This document shows, one piece after another, positions 25,747 to 34,873 of a stretch of DNA of 64,000 bases. Origin of the DNA: Kitasatospora albolonga (lineage in GTDB: Bacteria > Actinomycetota > Actinomycetes > Streptomycetales > Streptomycetaceae); assembly GCA_002082585.1 (NCBI GenBank), contig CP020563.1:4706001-4770000 (forward strand), read 5' to 3'. The stretch's first letter is position 1; each line of letters starts with the position of its first letter. Position numbers and translations under genes: made by a program. The notes beneath the pieces are model-generated. The model was not told the origin of the DNA. It did not search any database and was given only the letters and a program-made list of their open reading frames with translations.

Positions 25747-27168
25747 TCAGTGGACGCTGAAGGCGTAGGTCATGGGGATGTCCTGGACGTAGAAGCCGGA
25801 GACGCGGTGGAAGAACAGGCGTCCGTCCTCGTAAAGGATCTTCTCCGGCATCCCGGGCTCGGAGATCTGTGCCGTCGCGTTCGAGGCTGCGAAGGTGTCG
25901 GGCTGCTTCAGGAGCACGGTCTGCTCCCCGTCGGCGGCGGCCAGGCGCAGCACACCGCTGCCGTCCTGCCCCGCCCCCGCGTTGCTGTAGGCGACGACCC
26001 CGTCGTCCTCGGCGCGCAGGGGCAGCATCTCCGACGAGCCGACGCTGTCCACGGTCCACTTGCGCTGCCCGGTACCGAGGTCGAACGCCGCGATGTGGTT
26101 GCCGCTGCTGAAGTTCTCCCGCCGACTGGCGAGGTAGACGGTGTCCTTCGAGGTCGCGACCGCGTTGCACCCCGTGGCCCCGCAGCCGGGAACGTAGTTG
26201 TCGATCTTGATCGTCGTCCTGACCGAGCCGTCCGGGTGGAACGTGAACAGCCTGTTCACGTCCAGTCCGCCCGCGTTGCCCACCTGGGCGCCGACCACCA
26301 GCGGGTCGACCGAGGCCAGATAGGCAGAAGTCGGCCCGGCGGGCAGCTTGATGGTCCGGGACGGCTTGCCGGTATCCGGATCACGTTGCGTCACCGCGAA
26401 CCCATCGCCGCAGTAGGCCAGGCCCGTCACCGTCCTGCCGCCGAGGTACTCCTCGTAGTCGCATCCCTGCGGGGGCGCGTCCCACACCGGGTCGCCGGTG
26501 CCGATGGCGAAGCCCCGGGACGATGTGCCGTCCGACCAGCCGACCGCGGCGAAGTTCTCGGTGACAGCGACGCTGAGGTCCAGCCCGAAAGCGGCGTCGG
26601 GCAGGGACTTCTGCCAGACCTTGCGCCCCTTGTCGATGTCGATCACCGCGAACTCGGTGCACCTGCTGCGCTCCTTCTTGGAACCGGCGAACGACACCGC
26701 CACGTACCCCTTGTCGGTCACGTCCTGGGACGCGCCGCACAGGGTGCCGTCCAGCGGCACCTTCCAGGTCTGCTCTCCGCTGTCCAGGTCGTAACCGAGT
26801 ACGGAGAAGGGGCCGCCGGAGGCGTAGGAGCGCGAGGTCACCCAAGTGCCGTACGCCCGGTGCCCGGTGTCCTCGATGTCCTCCTTCGGCGGTGGCACCT
26901 TGATCAGTTCGCGCCCCTGTGTGGGAAGGGCCGTCGGGGACGCGGACTTCGTCGGGGCGCTCGCCTTGGCGTCGGCCTCGGCCGGGCTCTCCCCGCCGTC
27001 GTTGAAGTGGAGGAACGCGAAGGTACCGGCGGCCAGGACGGCCACGGCCGCGGTGACGCAGCCCGCGATGACCGCGGTCCGGCGCTTGCTGCCTTGGGGC
27101 ACTTGGGGCACTTGGGGCGGCGGCCCCGGGACCCCGGGAGGGACAGGGGGCATGGGCGGCTGCGACAT
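25747..27168 (-). CDS. Membrane-anchored PQQ-like beta-propeller protein
   Basis: 473 residues from ATG (MSQPPMPPV), AAGGAG upstream. The Pro-rich cytoplasmic N-terminus is followed by one membrane segment (RRTAVIAGCVTAAVAVLAAGTFAFL) and a Ser/Thr/Pro stalk. The extracellular part consists of beta-propeller blades with the PQQ_2 pattern (GYDLDSGEQTWKVPL, VIDIDKGRKVWQKSL, AFDLGTGQRKWTVDS). Two Cys pairs (CGASQ/RCTEF, GCGATGCN) may form disulfides. No enzyme residues are seen. It is probably a surface scaffold or sensor-like protein. It is separated from the secreted-protein gene upstream by a strong terminator, so it is probably transcribed alone. Confidence 0.8.
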   Translation of the reverse strand: MSQPPMPPVPPGVPGPPPQVPQVPQGSKRRTAVIAGCVTAAVAVLAAGTFAFLHFNDGGESPAEADAKASAPTKSASPTALPTQGRELIKVPPPKEDIEDTGHRAYGTWVTSRSYASGGPFSVLGYDLDSGEQTWKVPLDGTLCGASQDVTDKGYVAVSFAGSKKERSRCTEFAVIDIDKGRKVWQKSLPDAAFGLDLSVAVTENFAAVGWSDGTSSRGFAIGTGDPVWDAPPQGCDYEEYLGGRTVTGLAYCGDGFAVTQRDPDTGKPSRTIKLPAGPTSAYLASVDPLVVGAQVGNAGGLDVNRLFTFHPDGSVRTTIKIDNYVPGCGATGCNAVATSKDTVYLASRRENFSSGNHIAAFDLGTGQRKWTVDSVGSSEMLPLRAEDDGVVAYSNAGAGQDGSGVLRLAAADGEQTVLLKQPDTFAASNATAQISEPGMPEKILYEDGRLFFHRVSGFYVQDIPMTYAFSVH

Positions 27169-27322
27169 GCGAGTTCCAGCTCCTTGTGAACCAGGCGGTG
27201 GCGGTGGGAGAGCCCCCGTGGGAAGCGGTGGCCGGTGTCGCCACAGGCTACGAGAGGTCGGTTTCCGGGACGGCGGCCAGGGGCCCGGTACGCGGAGGGC
27301 GGGATGGCGGGGCCCGGACATG

Positions 27323-27360
27323 CCGGTGGGCCCGGCAGCAGCCGCTGCCGGGCCCACCGG
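27323..27360 (-). terminator. Perfect 17-bp hairpin terminator
   Basis: Arms CCGGTGGGCCCGGCAGC and GCTGCCGGGCCCACCGG with a 4-nt loop, about 90 bp beyond the stop of the secreted-protein gene and upstream of the beta-propeller gene, both on the minus strand. Confidence 0.8.
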
Positions 27361-27452
27361 CTGCCGCCGGTACGAGGAACGAGCTTTCAGCTACGTCCGG
27401 TTACGCCCGTGTGTGCCTGTGCCCTCTCCCGGCTCCGGCGCTTGTCGCTCTT

Positions 27453-28436
27453 TCAGCACTTGTAGTTCTTCGCGCCGATGTAGGTCGGAATCGGGGTGAT
27501 ACCGGGAAGGGTGAACTTCATTTCCACGCACTTCTTGTACTTGGCCGCCGAGCTCCAGACGCCCGCGAGATGCGTGAGCGATCCGCCGGTGATCGCACCG
27601 CAGGCCACCGAAGCCAGCGGAATGGCGAGAAGGCCGCAGAGAACCGCGCCGCCCGGCGCGTACTTCACCTTGGATTCGTACTTCTTCACTTCGGACTTGC
27701 TGAACTTCACGTAAAGGAACCAGCCGGTGCTGACCTTGGGGTCGGCCACGACGGGAAACGCGGTGTCCTTGTTGATCTCGACGTCCTGGATGAGGGTCGA
27801 CCCGTTCAGCTTGTAGCTGGTGGGTACGTCCTTTCCGTTTGCATCCTTCGCCCACGGGGCGTCGATGGCGCCGATGGCGACATCGGGGCCGTCGCTGTCG
27901 CTCCGGCGGACGAGGTCGAATCCACCGGTCTCGTTGGCGACCGCCTGGGTTCCGGCGGGGAGGTTCAGCTCGTAACGCTGCTGGGCCGGGGCGTTCGCGT
28001 CCTTGAGAGAGGTCAGGGCGCGGGCGCCGCCGTCGGCGGTGAGCTGGACGGCGATGTCCGTGGAGGCGGCGGCGTCGGTGTAGACCGTGGTCCCCGCGCC
28101 CGCCAGGGAGCCCTCGACGGTACGGCTCTGAGGCAGGCTCAGGCCCACGACGCTGCCGTCCGGCGCGGTGATCTCGATCTCGCCCGCCGAGCTCTTCGGG
28201 GCCCGGGCGGTGGTGGTCACACCGCTCTCGTCGGTCACCGACGCGGTGAGCGCGCCGTTCTGCGGGACTGCCGCGGCCAGGTCCTGGGTGCCGGTGGCGC
28301 CCTCGATGATCCGTGCCGTCCGCTCGGCCTGCGACGGCAGTCCGCCTGCCGTGGCGGTGGGCGCGATGGTCATCAGCAGGGCGCCCGCCACGGTGGTTGC
28401 GACGATGCCGCTGGTCATACGAGTGGTCCGCATCAT
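27453..28436 (-). CDS. Secreted hypothetical protein
   Basis: 327 residues from ATG, with GGGGGAAA upstream. The signal peptide covers about 30 residues (TSGIVATTVAGALLMTIAPTATAGG). The mature N-terminal two thirds is Ala/Thr/Asp-rich and beta-like (GEIEITAPDGSVVGLSLPQS, RYELNLPAGTQAVANETGGF). After an FPVVADPKVSTGWFLYV segment comes a small Gly/Ala hydrophobic stretch (GGAVLCGLLAIPLASVACGA) and a Cys-containing tail ending KNYKC. This head plus a Gly-rich hydrophobic tail resembles small secreted proteins of Streptomyces with DPKV-WFLYVKF-type ends, for which no function is known to me. Three to four cysteines near the C-terminus could form disulfides. Confidence 0.7.
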   Translation of the reverse strand: MMRTTRMTSGIVATTVAGALLMTIAPTATAGGLPSQAERTARIIEGATGTQDLAAAVPQNGALTASVTDESGVTTTARAPKSSAGEIEITAPDGSVVGLSLPQSRTVEGSLAGAGTTVYTDAAASTDIAVQLTADGGARALTSLKDANAPAQQRYELNLPAGTQAVANETGGFDLVRRSDSDGPDVAIGAIDAPWAKDANGKDVPTSYKLNGSTLIQDVEINKDTAFPVVADPKVSTGWFLYVKFSKSEVKKYESKVKYAPGGAVLCGLLAIPLASVACGAITGGSLTHLAGVWSSAAKYKKCVEMKFTLPGITPIPTYIGAKNYKC

Positions 28437-29346
28437 ATGCGGTTTCCCCCTTGTCGAAACGTTTGACGAAACGTCCGGGCACACCGCTGGTCGAGCTTCT
28501 TCCCCCATGGTTGAAGCAGGCGGCATCCCCGATTGGCCGTGGTCATTGAAGCATCCGGCGGAAGCGGCGCATTCAGGGATTCGAGAGGGCTTCAGAGACC
28601 GGAAGTTTGCAACTGCACTTCACCTTGCAGGGGCACGGGAATGGCCGGAATCGTCCTTCTACCGCTTCTGCGGTTGTACGGAGGCACGTGGAACGGCAGC
28701 CGCGCGCGGGCGAGGTGACCGGGGCGGGGGGCGGCCGGTGGGGCGGCCGGGAGGGTGCGGGGGATTCCCGTCTGACCGGTCGGTATTCGGGGGTTCCCGC
28801 TCCCGTGGGGAGGAAATACCGGCCGGACTTCCTGCTGTCGTCCGTGCCGACGGTGCCGCCCGAACCGGACGGGCGGGGGAATTCCCCATCGCGGGGTCAG
28901 TTGAACTCCATGGAGGGGAAGTTGGGATTTCTGCCCGGGATTCTCAGGGGTTCGGCGGGGCGTTCCGGATGCCGGGCCGGAAGGTGTCCGGAACGGCCCC
29001 GCCGGGTGCGGGCGATCCCGGGGCGCGTCAACGCCCCGTGGCGGGTGGGGCGGTGGCGGATGTGCCCGGTGGCTTGATGGTGATGGAGCGGGAGGAGGCC
29101 GGAACGTCTGCCTCCTCAACCGGGCTGGCGGCCGCCCGGCCTTCGGCTTCGGGGGTGGACCCTCCGGCTCCGGTGGGAAGTGTTGTTGAAGCCGATACCG
29201 TTCGCTGGCTCAAACGAGACGTCCCGGTCGGTTTCGCCGGGTGGCGGGGCGGACGGGTTTTCGAGAAAGTGCTGTGCGGTGCGTCACATTCGAGTTCAAT
29301 GGTCTGACGTGCGGCCATGGCGGACACGTCCTGCGGGGGGTTCGGG
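28437..29346. other. Long intergenic region without a supported gene
   Basis: About 900 bp between divergent genes. Open frames exist on both strands but have poor codon bias and no recognisable product. The segment 28710-28790 is G-rich with GGGGCGGG runs. Promoters for both flanking genes must lie here but cannot be pinpointed. Confidence 0.5.
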
Positions 29347-30762
29347 ATGAGTGTTTCCACGAGCAGGGGGACGACCGACGCCCTCGGCCCCGATCCGTTT
29401 CCCGGGTCCGAGCTGCTGGCCGCCCTGCTCGACGGCATGGACGCGGCGCTCTGCGCGTTCGACGCGTCCGGCACCGTCACCCACTGGAACCGCGAGGCCG
29501 AGCGCATCCTCGGCTGGTCCGCGCAGGAAGCCGTGGGGCGTACGGGGTTCGCAGGCTGGGCGGTGCGCCGGGCCGACGCGGACGAGGTGCAGGCGCGGCT
29601 GATGTCGGCCATGGACGCGCCGGGGCGGCAGGTGCACGAGTTCGCGCTGCTGCGCAAGGACGGCGGCCGGGTGCTGGTGCGGACCCAGTCCGCCGGGGTG
29701 CGCGGCGCGGAGGGGAAACCGGCCGGGGTCTACTGCGCGTTCAGCGAGGTGCACGCCCAGATCGACCTGGAGCGGGCCATCGCGCTGAGCGAGGCGCTGC
29801 TGGAGGACGCGTCCTGGGGCGTGGTGCTCGTCGACGTCGACCTCCGCCCGACCGTCGTGAACGCGTACGCCTCCCGGGCCCTCGGCGGCGGCCGGACCAC
29901 CCTGCTCGGCCGCCCCCTCGGTGAGCTGGTGGTCCAGGGCGTCGAGGAACTGGAGGCGGCCCTGCACCATGTCCTCGCCGAAGGCGCGCCGGGCGCCCCG
30001 GCCGAGATGTGGGTCACGCTGCGTACGGCGGAGGGCGAGCGCCGCCGGTGCTGGCGCAGCGGGTTCCTGCGGCTGGCCTCGCCGCTGACGGAGGAGCCGG
30101 TTCCGCTCGGGGTCGGCTGGCTGTTCCGGGATGTGACGGCGACGAAGCTCGCGCAGCAGGAGGCGGACCGCCTGCGGTTCCGGACGAGCCAGCTGCACCG
30201 GGCGGGCCGTACGGCCTCCGAGTGCGAGGACCCGATGGAGGCGGCGACCTCCCTGCTCGACTTCGCGCTGGCCGGGTTCGCCGACCACGTACTTCTCGAT
30301 CTGACGGCGGCTGACACGGCGTCGGGCGGGCCGGTACCGGGTGGGGGAGCGGCGGGCGACTCCGCGGCGGGCGGGCGCCTGGTGCGTACGGCCGCCACCC
30401 CCTCGGACGCGCCCGGCCCGTGTCTGCCGGTCGCGGGCGGCTCCCTCCCGGTCCGGTACGGGCCCGGCCACCCGGCCCTCCAGGCCGTCGAGCGCACCGG
30501 CTCGGTCCGTACGAGCGCGGGCGCCGGGAACCCCGGAGCGGCGGCGGCCTGGGCGGCGGAGCGCCGCTGGCCCGGGGACGCGGCCCACGCCCTGTGCACG
30601 GTGCTCCGGAGCCGGGGGCGGACGCTGGGCGTGCTGACGTTCCTGCGCGCGGCGAACCGGGCCGCCTTCGAACGCCCCGACACGACATACGCGGAGACGG
30701 TGGCGGCCCGGGTCGCGGGAGCCGTCGACCTGGCGCGGGCGGTGGGGCGGCCGGCCGACTGA
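29347..30762 (+). CDS. PAS-domain signalling protein with GAF-like C-terminus
   Basis: 471 residues from ATG, GGGTTCGGG just upstream. The first PAS domain spans about residues 25-145 (GMDAALCAFDASGTVTHWN, AERILGWSAQEAVG, then FALLRKDGGRVLVRTQSAGV). A second PAS follows at about 150-275 (LLEDASWGVVLVDVDLRP, GWLFRDVTATKLAQQEAD). The remainder (LLDFALAGFADHVLLDL, HALCTVLRSRGRTLGVLTFLR) resembles a GAF-like sensor. The family often ends in a PP2C/SpoIIE phosphatase, but no phosphatase or kinase domain is present, so the output is missing or acts through partner proteins. Cytoplasmic. It faces a convergent gene across a small terminator. Confidence 0.8.
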   Translation: MSVSTSRGTTDALGPDPFPGSELLAALLDGMDAALCAFDASGTVTHWNREAERILGWSAQEAVGRTGFAGWAVRRADADEVQARLMSAMDAPGRQVHEFALLRKDGGRVLVRTQSAGVRGAEGKPAGVYCAFSEVHAQIDLERAIALSEALLEDASWGVVLVDVDLRPTVVNAYASRALGGGRTTLLGRPLGELVVQGVEELEAALHHVLAEGAPGAPAEMWVTLRTAEGERRRCWRSGFLRLASPLTEEPVPLGVGWLFRDVTATKLAQQEADRLRFRTSQLHRAGRTASECEDPMEAATSLLDFALAGFADHVLLDLTAADTASGGPVPGGGAAGDSAAGGRLVRTAATPSDAPGPCLPVAGGSLPVRYGPGHPALQAVERTGSVRTSAGAGNPGAAAAWAAERRWPGDAAHALCTVLRSRGRTLGVLTFLRAANRAAFERPDTTYAETVAARVAGAVDLARAVGRPAD

Positions 30763-30778
30763 GAGAGCCTTCCCGGCA

Positions 30779-30801
30779 GGACGGTCTGGGCAAGACCGTC
30801 C
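30779..30801. terminator. Convergent terminator hairpin
   Basis: Arms GGACGGTCT and AGACCGTCC around a 5-nt loop, 17 bp past the PAS-protein stop and before the stop of the convergent DUF4157 gene. Confidence 0.65.
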
Positions 30802-30851
30802 GGGCGGCAGGCAAGGCCCGGCCGCCCGGTCCGCCGACGCTCAGTCGATGC

Positions 30852-32303
30852 TCAGCTGAACATGTCCCTCCGGAGGGCGATGATGCGCCCGGCTTCCTTG
30901 ACCCTCTCCGGTCCCAGCGGGAAGTTCTGGAGGTAGGCGGTCATGGCGACCGGGTCCTGGACCGACAGCAGGAACTCGGCCGTCTCCTCCCTCCTGACCA
31001 CGTCGCGGAACTCGCTCTCGGTCAGGGGCGTCACGCCCGGAGCCGTCGAATCCATCTGCTCGATCCCCACGATGTCGTAGGGCGCGCTCTGCTTCGCGAT
31101 CCAGCCCTTCTCGGAACCCGTAGCCCCCTTCGCCAGGTACTTCCGCTTGATCCGGATGGTGAGGACGTATCCGTACCGCGCCTCCGCCGCGAACTTGGCC
31201 GCTATCGCGGGGTCCGTGGAGAACTCGATCAGCTTCGCCGTCTCCTCGTCGCGGGCCTGACTCACATAGCCCTGGACGTGCTCGGGGTCGGGCCGGGTGG
31301 CGTTCTCGTCGGGCGCCGCGACCATCTTCGGGAGGCTGATGAACGAGCCGCGGATGATCTCCTTCTGGAGGTGCTTCCGCTGTGTGGGCGTCACGCCGCG
31401 CTTCAGGATGACCTCCTGTTCGCTGTCCTCGGGAAGCTGCCCGATGGCGTCCTCGGCGCTGACCGCCAGCGCCGGGTCCGCCAGGTCCCCCGGAGTGATC
31501 CGCCGCCCGGCCGGGGCGGCCTCCGACTGCCCCGGGTCCTCCATCATCCGCTGGACGGGTCCGTGGGAGCTGTTCGCCGTTCCGCGCGGGGCCGTGACGG
31601 AGGGGGCGGTACGCGCCCCCGCGGCGTAGGCGGCGCCGTCCCTCTCGGCCGCCCGCTCGGAGCTCTGCCCCGGGTCGGTGACGGTGACCCCCGCGCCGTT
31701 GCTGTGGCCCGTCTCGGGCAGGCCCTTGAGGTTCTTGTCGACGTGGCTCAGCTCGTGACCGATCACCTTCTGGTCGCTCGCCGCCCCGGCGGAGAGGAAG
31801 ATGTGATGGCCGACGGTCATGGCCTGGGCCCCCATCGCCGCCGTGGCGCGCTGGGCCACCGCGCCGCTGTGGACGCGGGTGGAGGAGAGCGCGTCGTTCC
31901 GGTAGAAGGCTCCGGCCTTCGCCGCAACCGAGGAAGGCAGCGGAGCGCTTGATGAGTTCATGGCGGCGGCCAGCAGCGCGCTCTGCCCTTCCGGGCTGGT
32001 GTCCCGCACCTCGCCGTGGACGTGCTCGTCCTCCGCTCCCCGCGCGGCGTCCGTACCGCCCGGGGAGCGCTGCACCTGGGACTCCCGCGACGGATGCCCG
32101 CACGCGGGACCGTGCTGATGCCGGTCCTGCGCTCCCGGGTGGCCCGCCTTCCGCAGCATCGCGACCACCACCTGGTTCCCGGCACTGCTCTGTAAACCGG
32201 GCAGCCGTTGCACGGTGCTTCCGGTAGGTCCGGGAGCCGCCCGCGGGCGCCGGGGCGCCTGCGACTTCCCTGCCGCGGTGTTGTCCTCACGGGCCAGTCC
32301 CAT
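30852..32303 (-). CDS. DUF4157 (eCIS-type) putative effector with ADP-ribosyltransferase-like C-terminus
   Basis: 483 residues from ATG, with GGAGGG 6 nt upstream. Residues 31-51 (VQRLPGLQSSAGNQVVVAML) show the LQ-x-x-AGN-x-V motif frequent at the front of eCIS cargo. Residues about 120-190 are a DUF4157 core: VRVHSGAVAQRATA-like start, AMTVGHHIFLSAG and the zinc-protease-like HELSH at 183-187. A linker with a second VQRMMEDPGQ motif follows. The C-terminal region has KLIEFSTDPAIAAKFA, GYVLTIRIKRKYL and APYDIVGIEQM, an E-F-S-T pattern recalling ART-fold toxins or DUF4765. DUF4157 marks cargo of extracellular contractile injection systems, which many Streptomyces carry; no CIS genes are in this window. 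It would be loaded in the cytoplasm. No immunity gene is adjacent. Confidence 0.75.
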   Translation of the reverse strand: MGLAREDNTAAGKSQAPRRPRAAPGPTGSTVQRLPGLQSSAGNQVVVAMLRKAGHPGAQDRHQHGPACGHPSRESQVQRSPGGTDAARGAEDEHVHGEVRDTSPEGQSALLAAAMNSSSAPLPSSVAAKAGAFYRNDALSSTRVHSGAVAQRATAAMGAQAMTVGHHIFLSAGAASDQKVIGHELSHVDKNLKGLPETGHSNGAGVTVTDPGQSSERAAERDGAAYAAGARTAPSVTAPRGTANSSHGPVQRMMEDPGQSEAAPAGRRITPGDLADPALAVSAEDAIGQLPEDSEQEVILKRGVTPTQRKHLQKEIIRGSFISLPKMVAAPDENATRPDPEHVQGYVSQARDEETAKLIEFSTDPAIAAKFAAEARYGYVLTIRIKRKYLAKGATGSEKGWIAKQSAPYDIVGIEQMDSTAPGVTPLTESEFRDVVRREETAEFLLSVQDPVAMTAYLQNFPLGPERVKEAGRIIALRRDMFS

Positions 32304-32656
32304 ACGTTTCCCTCCGGCGGTCCCAGTCGTACCAACTTCCTTACGCTCGCACGGAGTACGGGAACACCCCCAGGGCCTCGGGGGCAGAATCGCGGCACTT
32401 CGGGGTTCCCGGGCGGGCGCACCGGGGAGAACTGGCCGCCCCTCCCGGCCCGGCTCCCCACCCCTGCCGGGCCCCGCCCTCACGCCGCGTGCGGGGCCAG
32501 GGCCGGGGAGAGGCGGGACGCCCGTACCCGCCGGGTGGAGGCCCGCCTGGGGCGAGGCCCGCCCGGGTGGCGCTGCGGACGTGCGAGGGCGGCGGGATCA
32601 GCGGCGCTGTGCGGGGCTCAGCGGCGGTTCGTGGAACAGCGGTGGTGCGCGGGGGA

Positions 32657-33412
32657 TCAGTGGCGGTAGAAGATCCGCTCCCGGTACTCCGTCATGACCC
32701 GGCCGTTCCAGTCGTGGCCGCCGTCGACGTTGGCCGAGCGCAGGAGCGGCGGCTCGATGCCCCGCGCCACCAGCTGCTCGGCGGCGGCGGCCAGCATCGC
32801 CTGCATGATCGCGCTGGTCACCACCGTGGAGGCGGGGGCGAAGGGGGCCTCGATGCCGGGGGCCGTCAGCTCCGCGTCGCCGATCGCGATCTTGCTGTCC
32901 AGCACGATGCCGCAGTGGTCGCGCAGGAAGCCGCCCGAGACGTGCCGGGAGCGGGTCTGCTCCGCGTACGCCACCGAGGTCACGCCGATGACCGTCAGCC
33001 CGAGGGCCCGGGCGTTCTGGGCCATCTCGACCGGGAGCGCGTTGCGGCCGGAGAGCGAGATGATCACGAGGACGTCGCCGGAGGTGGCCGGGCTGGAGTC
33101 CAGGACCGCCGAGGCCAGGCCGTCCACCCGCTCCAGGGCGGAGCCGAGGGTGGCGGGCATGACGTCCACGCCCGTGGTGCCGGGCACGGTGAGCAGGTTC
33201 ATCAGGGCCAGCCCGCCCGCCCGGTAGACGACGTCCTGCGCGGCGAGGGAGGAGTGCCCGGCCCCGTACGCGAACAGCCGGCCGCCCGCCTCGACGGTGT
33301 CGGCGATGGCGCTCCCGGCGGCCGTGATGCTCGCCGACTCCTCGTCCCGTACGCGCTGAAGCAGACCGATCGCCGCATCGAAGAACTGACCGGCCAGCTT
33401 GCTGTCGCTCAT
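32657..33412 (-). CDS. SIS-domain phosphosugar-binding protein
   Basis: 251 residues. The SIS fold is evident: a helical N-terminus (FFDAAIGLLQRVRDEESASI), then RLFAYGAGHSSLAAQDVVYRAGG (GAGHS sugar-phosphate loop) and DVLVIISLSGRNALPVEMAQ (SxSG-type loop SLSGRN). It probably binds or isomerises an amino-sugar phosphate in the cytoplasm, perhaps in cell-wall sugar salvage. The start is taken at MSDSKLAGQ, with GAAAGGG about 10 nt upstream. It is divergent from the DtxR-type regulator; the order is also found in other streptomycetes as far as I recall, without a known functional link. Confidence 0.85.
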   Translation of the reverse strand: MSDSKLAGQFFDAAIGLLQRVRDEESASITAAGSAIADTVEAGGRLFAYGAGHSSLAAQDVVYRAGGLALMNLLTVPGTTGVDVMPATLGSALERVDGLASAVLDSSPATSGDVLVIISLSGRNALPVEMAQNARALGLTVIGVTSVAYAEQTRSRHVSGGFLRDHCGIVLDSKIAIGDAELTAPGIEAPFAPASTVVTSAIMQAMLAAAAEQLVARGIEPPLLRSANVDGGHDWNGRVMTEYRERIFYRH

Positions 33413-33623
33413 GGGAGGAGAGCCCTTTCGACGGGGTTTGCGCGGGGCGGGAATGGCGGCGCCGCGGATCACGTTGCGGTCTGGACCAGTGGCCTGTCAA
33501 TAGCGCCTGGCGGCCTCCGTCGCACGGTCTTCGGCCGGCGCGGCACGGTTGTCGGTGCTATGCGTCAGAATTGGTGCAGGGCCATCGCACGACGATTTTC
33601 TGTCACAGCATCGAGGGGCACGT

Positions 33624-34316
33624 ATGTCCGGACTGATCGACACCACGGAGATGTATCTCCGCACCATCCTCGAACTCGAAGAGGAAGGCGTGGTCCCCAT
33701 GCGCGCCCGGATCGCGGAACGGCTGGACCAGAGCGGTCCGACGGTCAGCCAGACGGTGGCCCGCATGGAGCGCGACGGGCTGGTCCAGGTCGCGGGCGAC
33801 CGCCATCTGGAGCTGACCGAGGAGGGCCGCCGCCTCGCCACCCGGGTGATGCGCAAGCACCGGCTGGCCGAGTGCCTGCTCGTCGATGTGATCGGCCTGG
33901 AGTGGGAGCAGGTCCACGCCGAGGCGTGTCGCTGGGAGCACGTGATGAGCGAGGCCGTGGAGCGGCGGGTGCTGGAGCTGCTGCGCCACCCGACGGAGTC
34001 TCCGTACGGGAATCCCATCCCGGGCCTGGAGGAGCTGGGCGAGAAGGCGGAGGCCGATCCGTTCCTGGACGCCTCGATGGTGAGCCTGGCCGAGCTGGAC
34101 CCGGGCGCGGAGGGCAAGACCGTGGTCGTGCGGCGGATCGGGGAGCCGATCCAGACGGACGCCCAGCTGATGTACACGCTGCGGCGGGCCGGGGTCCAGC
34201 CCGGTTCGGTCGTCAGCGTGACGGAGTCGCCCGGCGGGGTGCTGGTCGGCTCCAGCGGGGAGGCCGCCGAGCTGGACGCGGAGGTCGCCTCGCACGTGTT
34301 CGTCGCCAAGAGGTGA
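33624..34316 (+). CDS. DtxR/IdeR-family metal-dependent repressor
   Basis: 230 residues, the normal length for DtxR/IdeR/DmdR. N-terminal winged HTH (DTTEMYLRTILELEEEGVVPMRARIAERLDQSGPTVSQTVARMERDGL), then the dimerisation and metal-binding domain with RWEHVMSEAVERRVLELL and PTESPYGNPIPG, and an SH3-like tail (GVQPGSVVSVTESPGGVL). Conserved ligands are visible (Met10 in TTEMYL, Cys/Glu/His in the LAECLLVDVIGL-HAEACRWEH region). With Fe(II) bound it represses siderophore and iron-storage genes at iron boxes. The ATG after GAGGGGCACGT is favoured over an upstream in-frame GTG-type extension. The symbol desR is used for such proteins in Streptomyces; I leave it blank because several paralogues exist. 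Confidence 0.9.
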   Translation: MSGLIDTTEMYLRTILELEEEGVVPMRARIAERLDQSGPTVSQTVARMERDGLVQVAGDRHLELTEEGRRLATRVMRKHRLAECLLVDVIGLEWEQVHAEACRWEHVMSEAVERRVLELLRHPTESPYGNPIPGLEELGEKAEADPFLDASMVSLAELDPGAEGKTVVVRRIGEPIQTDAQLMYTLRRAGVQPGSVVSVTESPGGVLVGSSGEAAELDAEVASHVFVAKR

Positions 34317-34873
34317 CGTGCTGACGCCTTTGGCATCGGCTTCCGGGCCCTGGGCCCGGGGCCCCCGGGTGGGTTTCCGGCGGAATCGCAGCGGCCGGGC
34401 GGATCGCGTGCCAGGCTGAGGCCAGGCATATGACCTGAGGGTGCCGGACCGGATGCGGTCGGCACGGTCGGGGAGGGAGCAGGGAATGCGCCCGTCGTAC
34501 CGGCACGTCCGCCGTTCGGTGGCTGCCGCGGTCCCGGATGCCCTGGTCAGGGGCGGTTCGGCGGCGGCTCCGCCGCTCTCTGCCATCGTTGTCGCGGACA
34601 GGGGTCGACCCCGGCGCCCGAAGGTGCCGGGGTCGGTCCTCCCCTGTGCTGACCCGGAGCCCCGAGCTCCCAGGGTCATTCCCTGCGGACCCCTGTCCCC
34701 GAGCGGTCCGCCTCCCGTTGGAGATCTCCCCAGGGGGATCGGCCGCAATCCTCGCCGGGTGTCACTCGAACGTGGGGTGTTGAGCGGCGCATCCCTGTTT
34801 TCGAATAAGAGTTCGATAGCCTGGTGTTGTGCGACCACGCGGTGACCGAGGACCAGAAGGGGGTGCCAGGACG
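34317..34873. other. Intergenic region upstream of the alpha/beta hydrolase
   Basis: About 550 bp. A possible 119-codon frame starting at 34486 (GGGAGGGAGCAGGGA before ATG) has Pro/Arg-rich, non-conserved-looking content and I do not call it. GGGGTCGACCCCGG... and CCGGGGTCGGTCC segments near 34605-34640 can pair. The SOS-like palindrome at 34801 lies here. Confidence 0.45.
34801..34816 (+). promoter_or_regulatory. LexA/SOS-like palindrome
   Basis: TCGAATAAGAGTTCGA differs by one base from the actinobacterial LexA box TCGAAC-N4-GTTCGA. A possible -10 (TAGCCT) follows at 34816 and a GTG in the hydrolase frame stands at 34829, as in a leaderless transcript. It is placed upstream of the hydrolase gene. 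Confidence 0.45.

Noticed and set aside
28168..29307. Overlapping long frames in the 28.4-29.3 kb gap
   Set aside because: No start signals, poor codon bias and no recognisable product in either strand.
34486..34845. A 119-codon plus frame preceded by a good Shine-Dalgarno
   Set aside because: Pro/Arg-rich composition without homology, and it would overlap the SOS-like site and the hydrolase start region.
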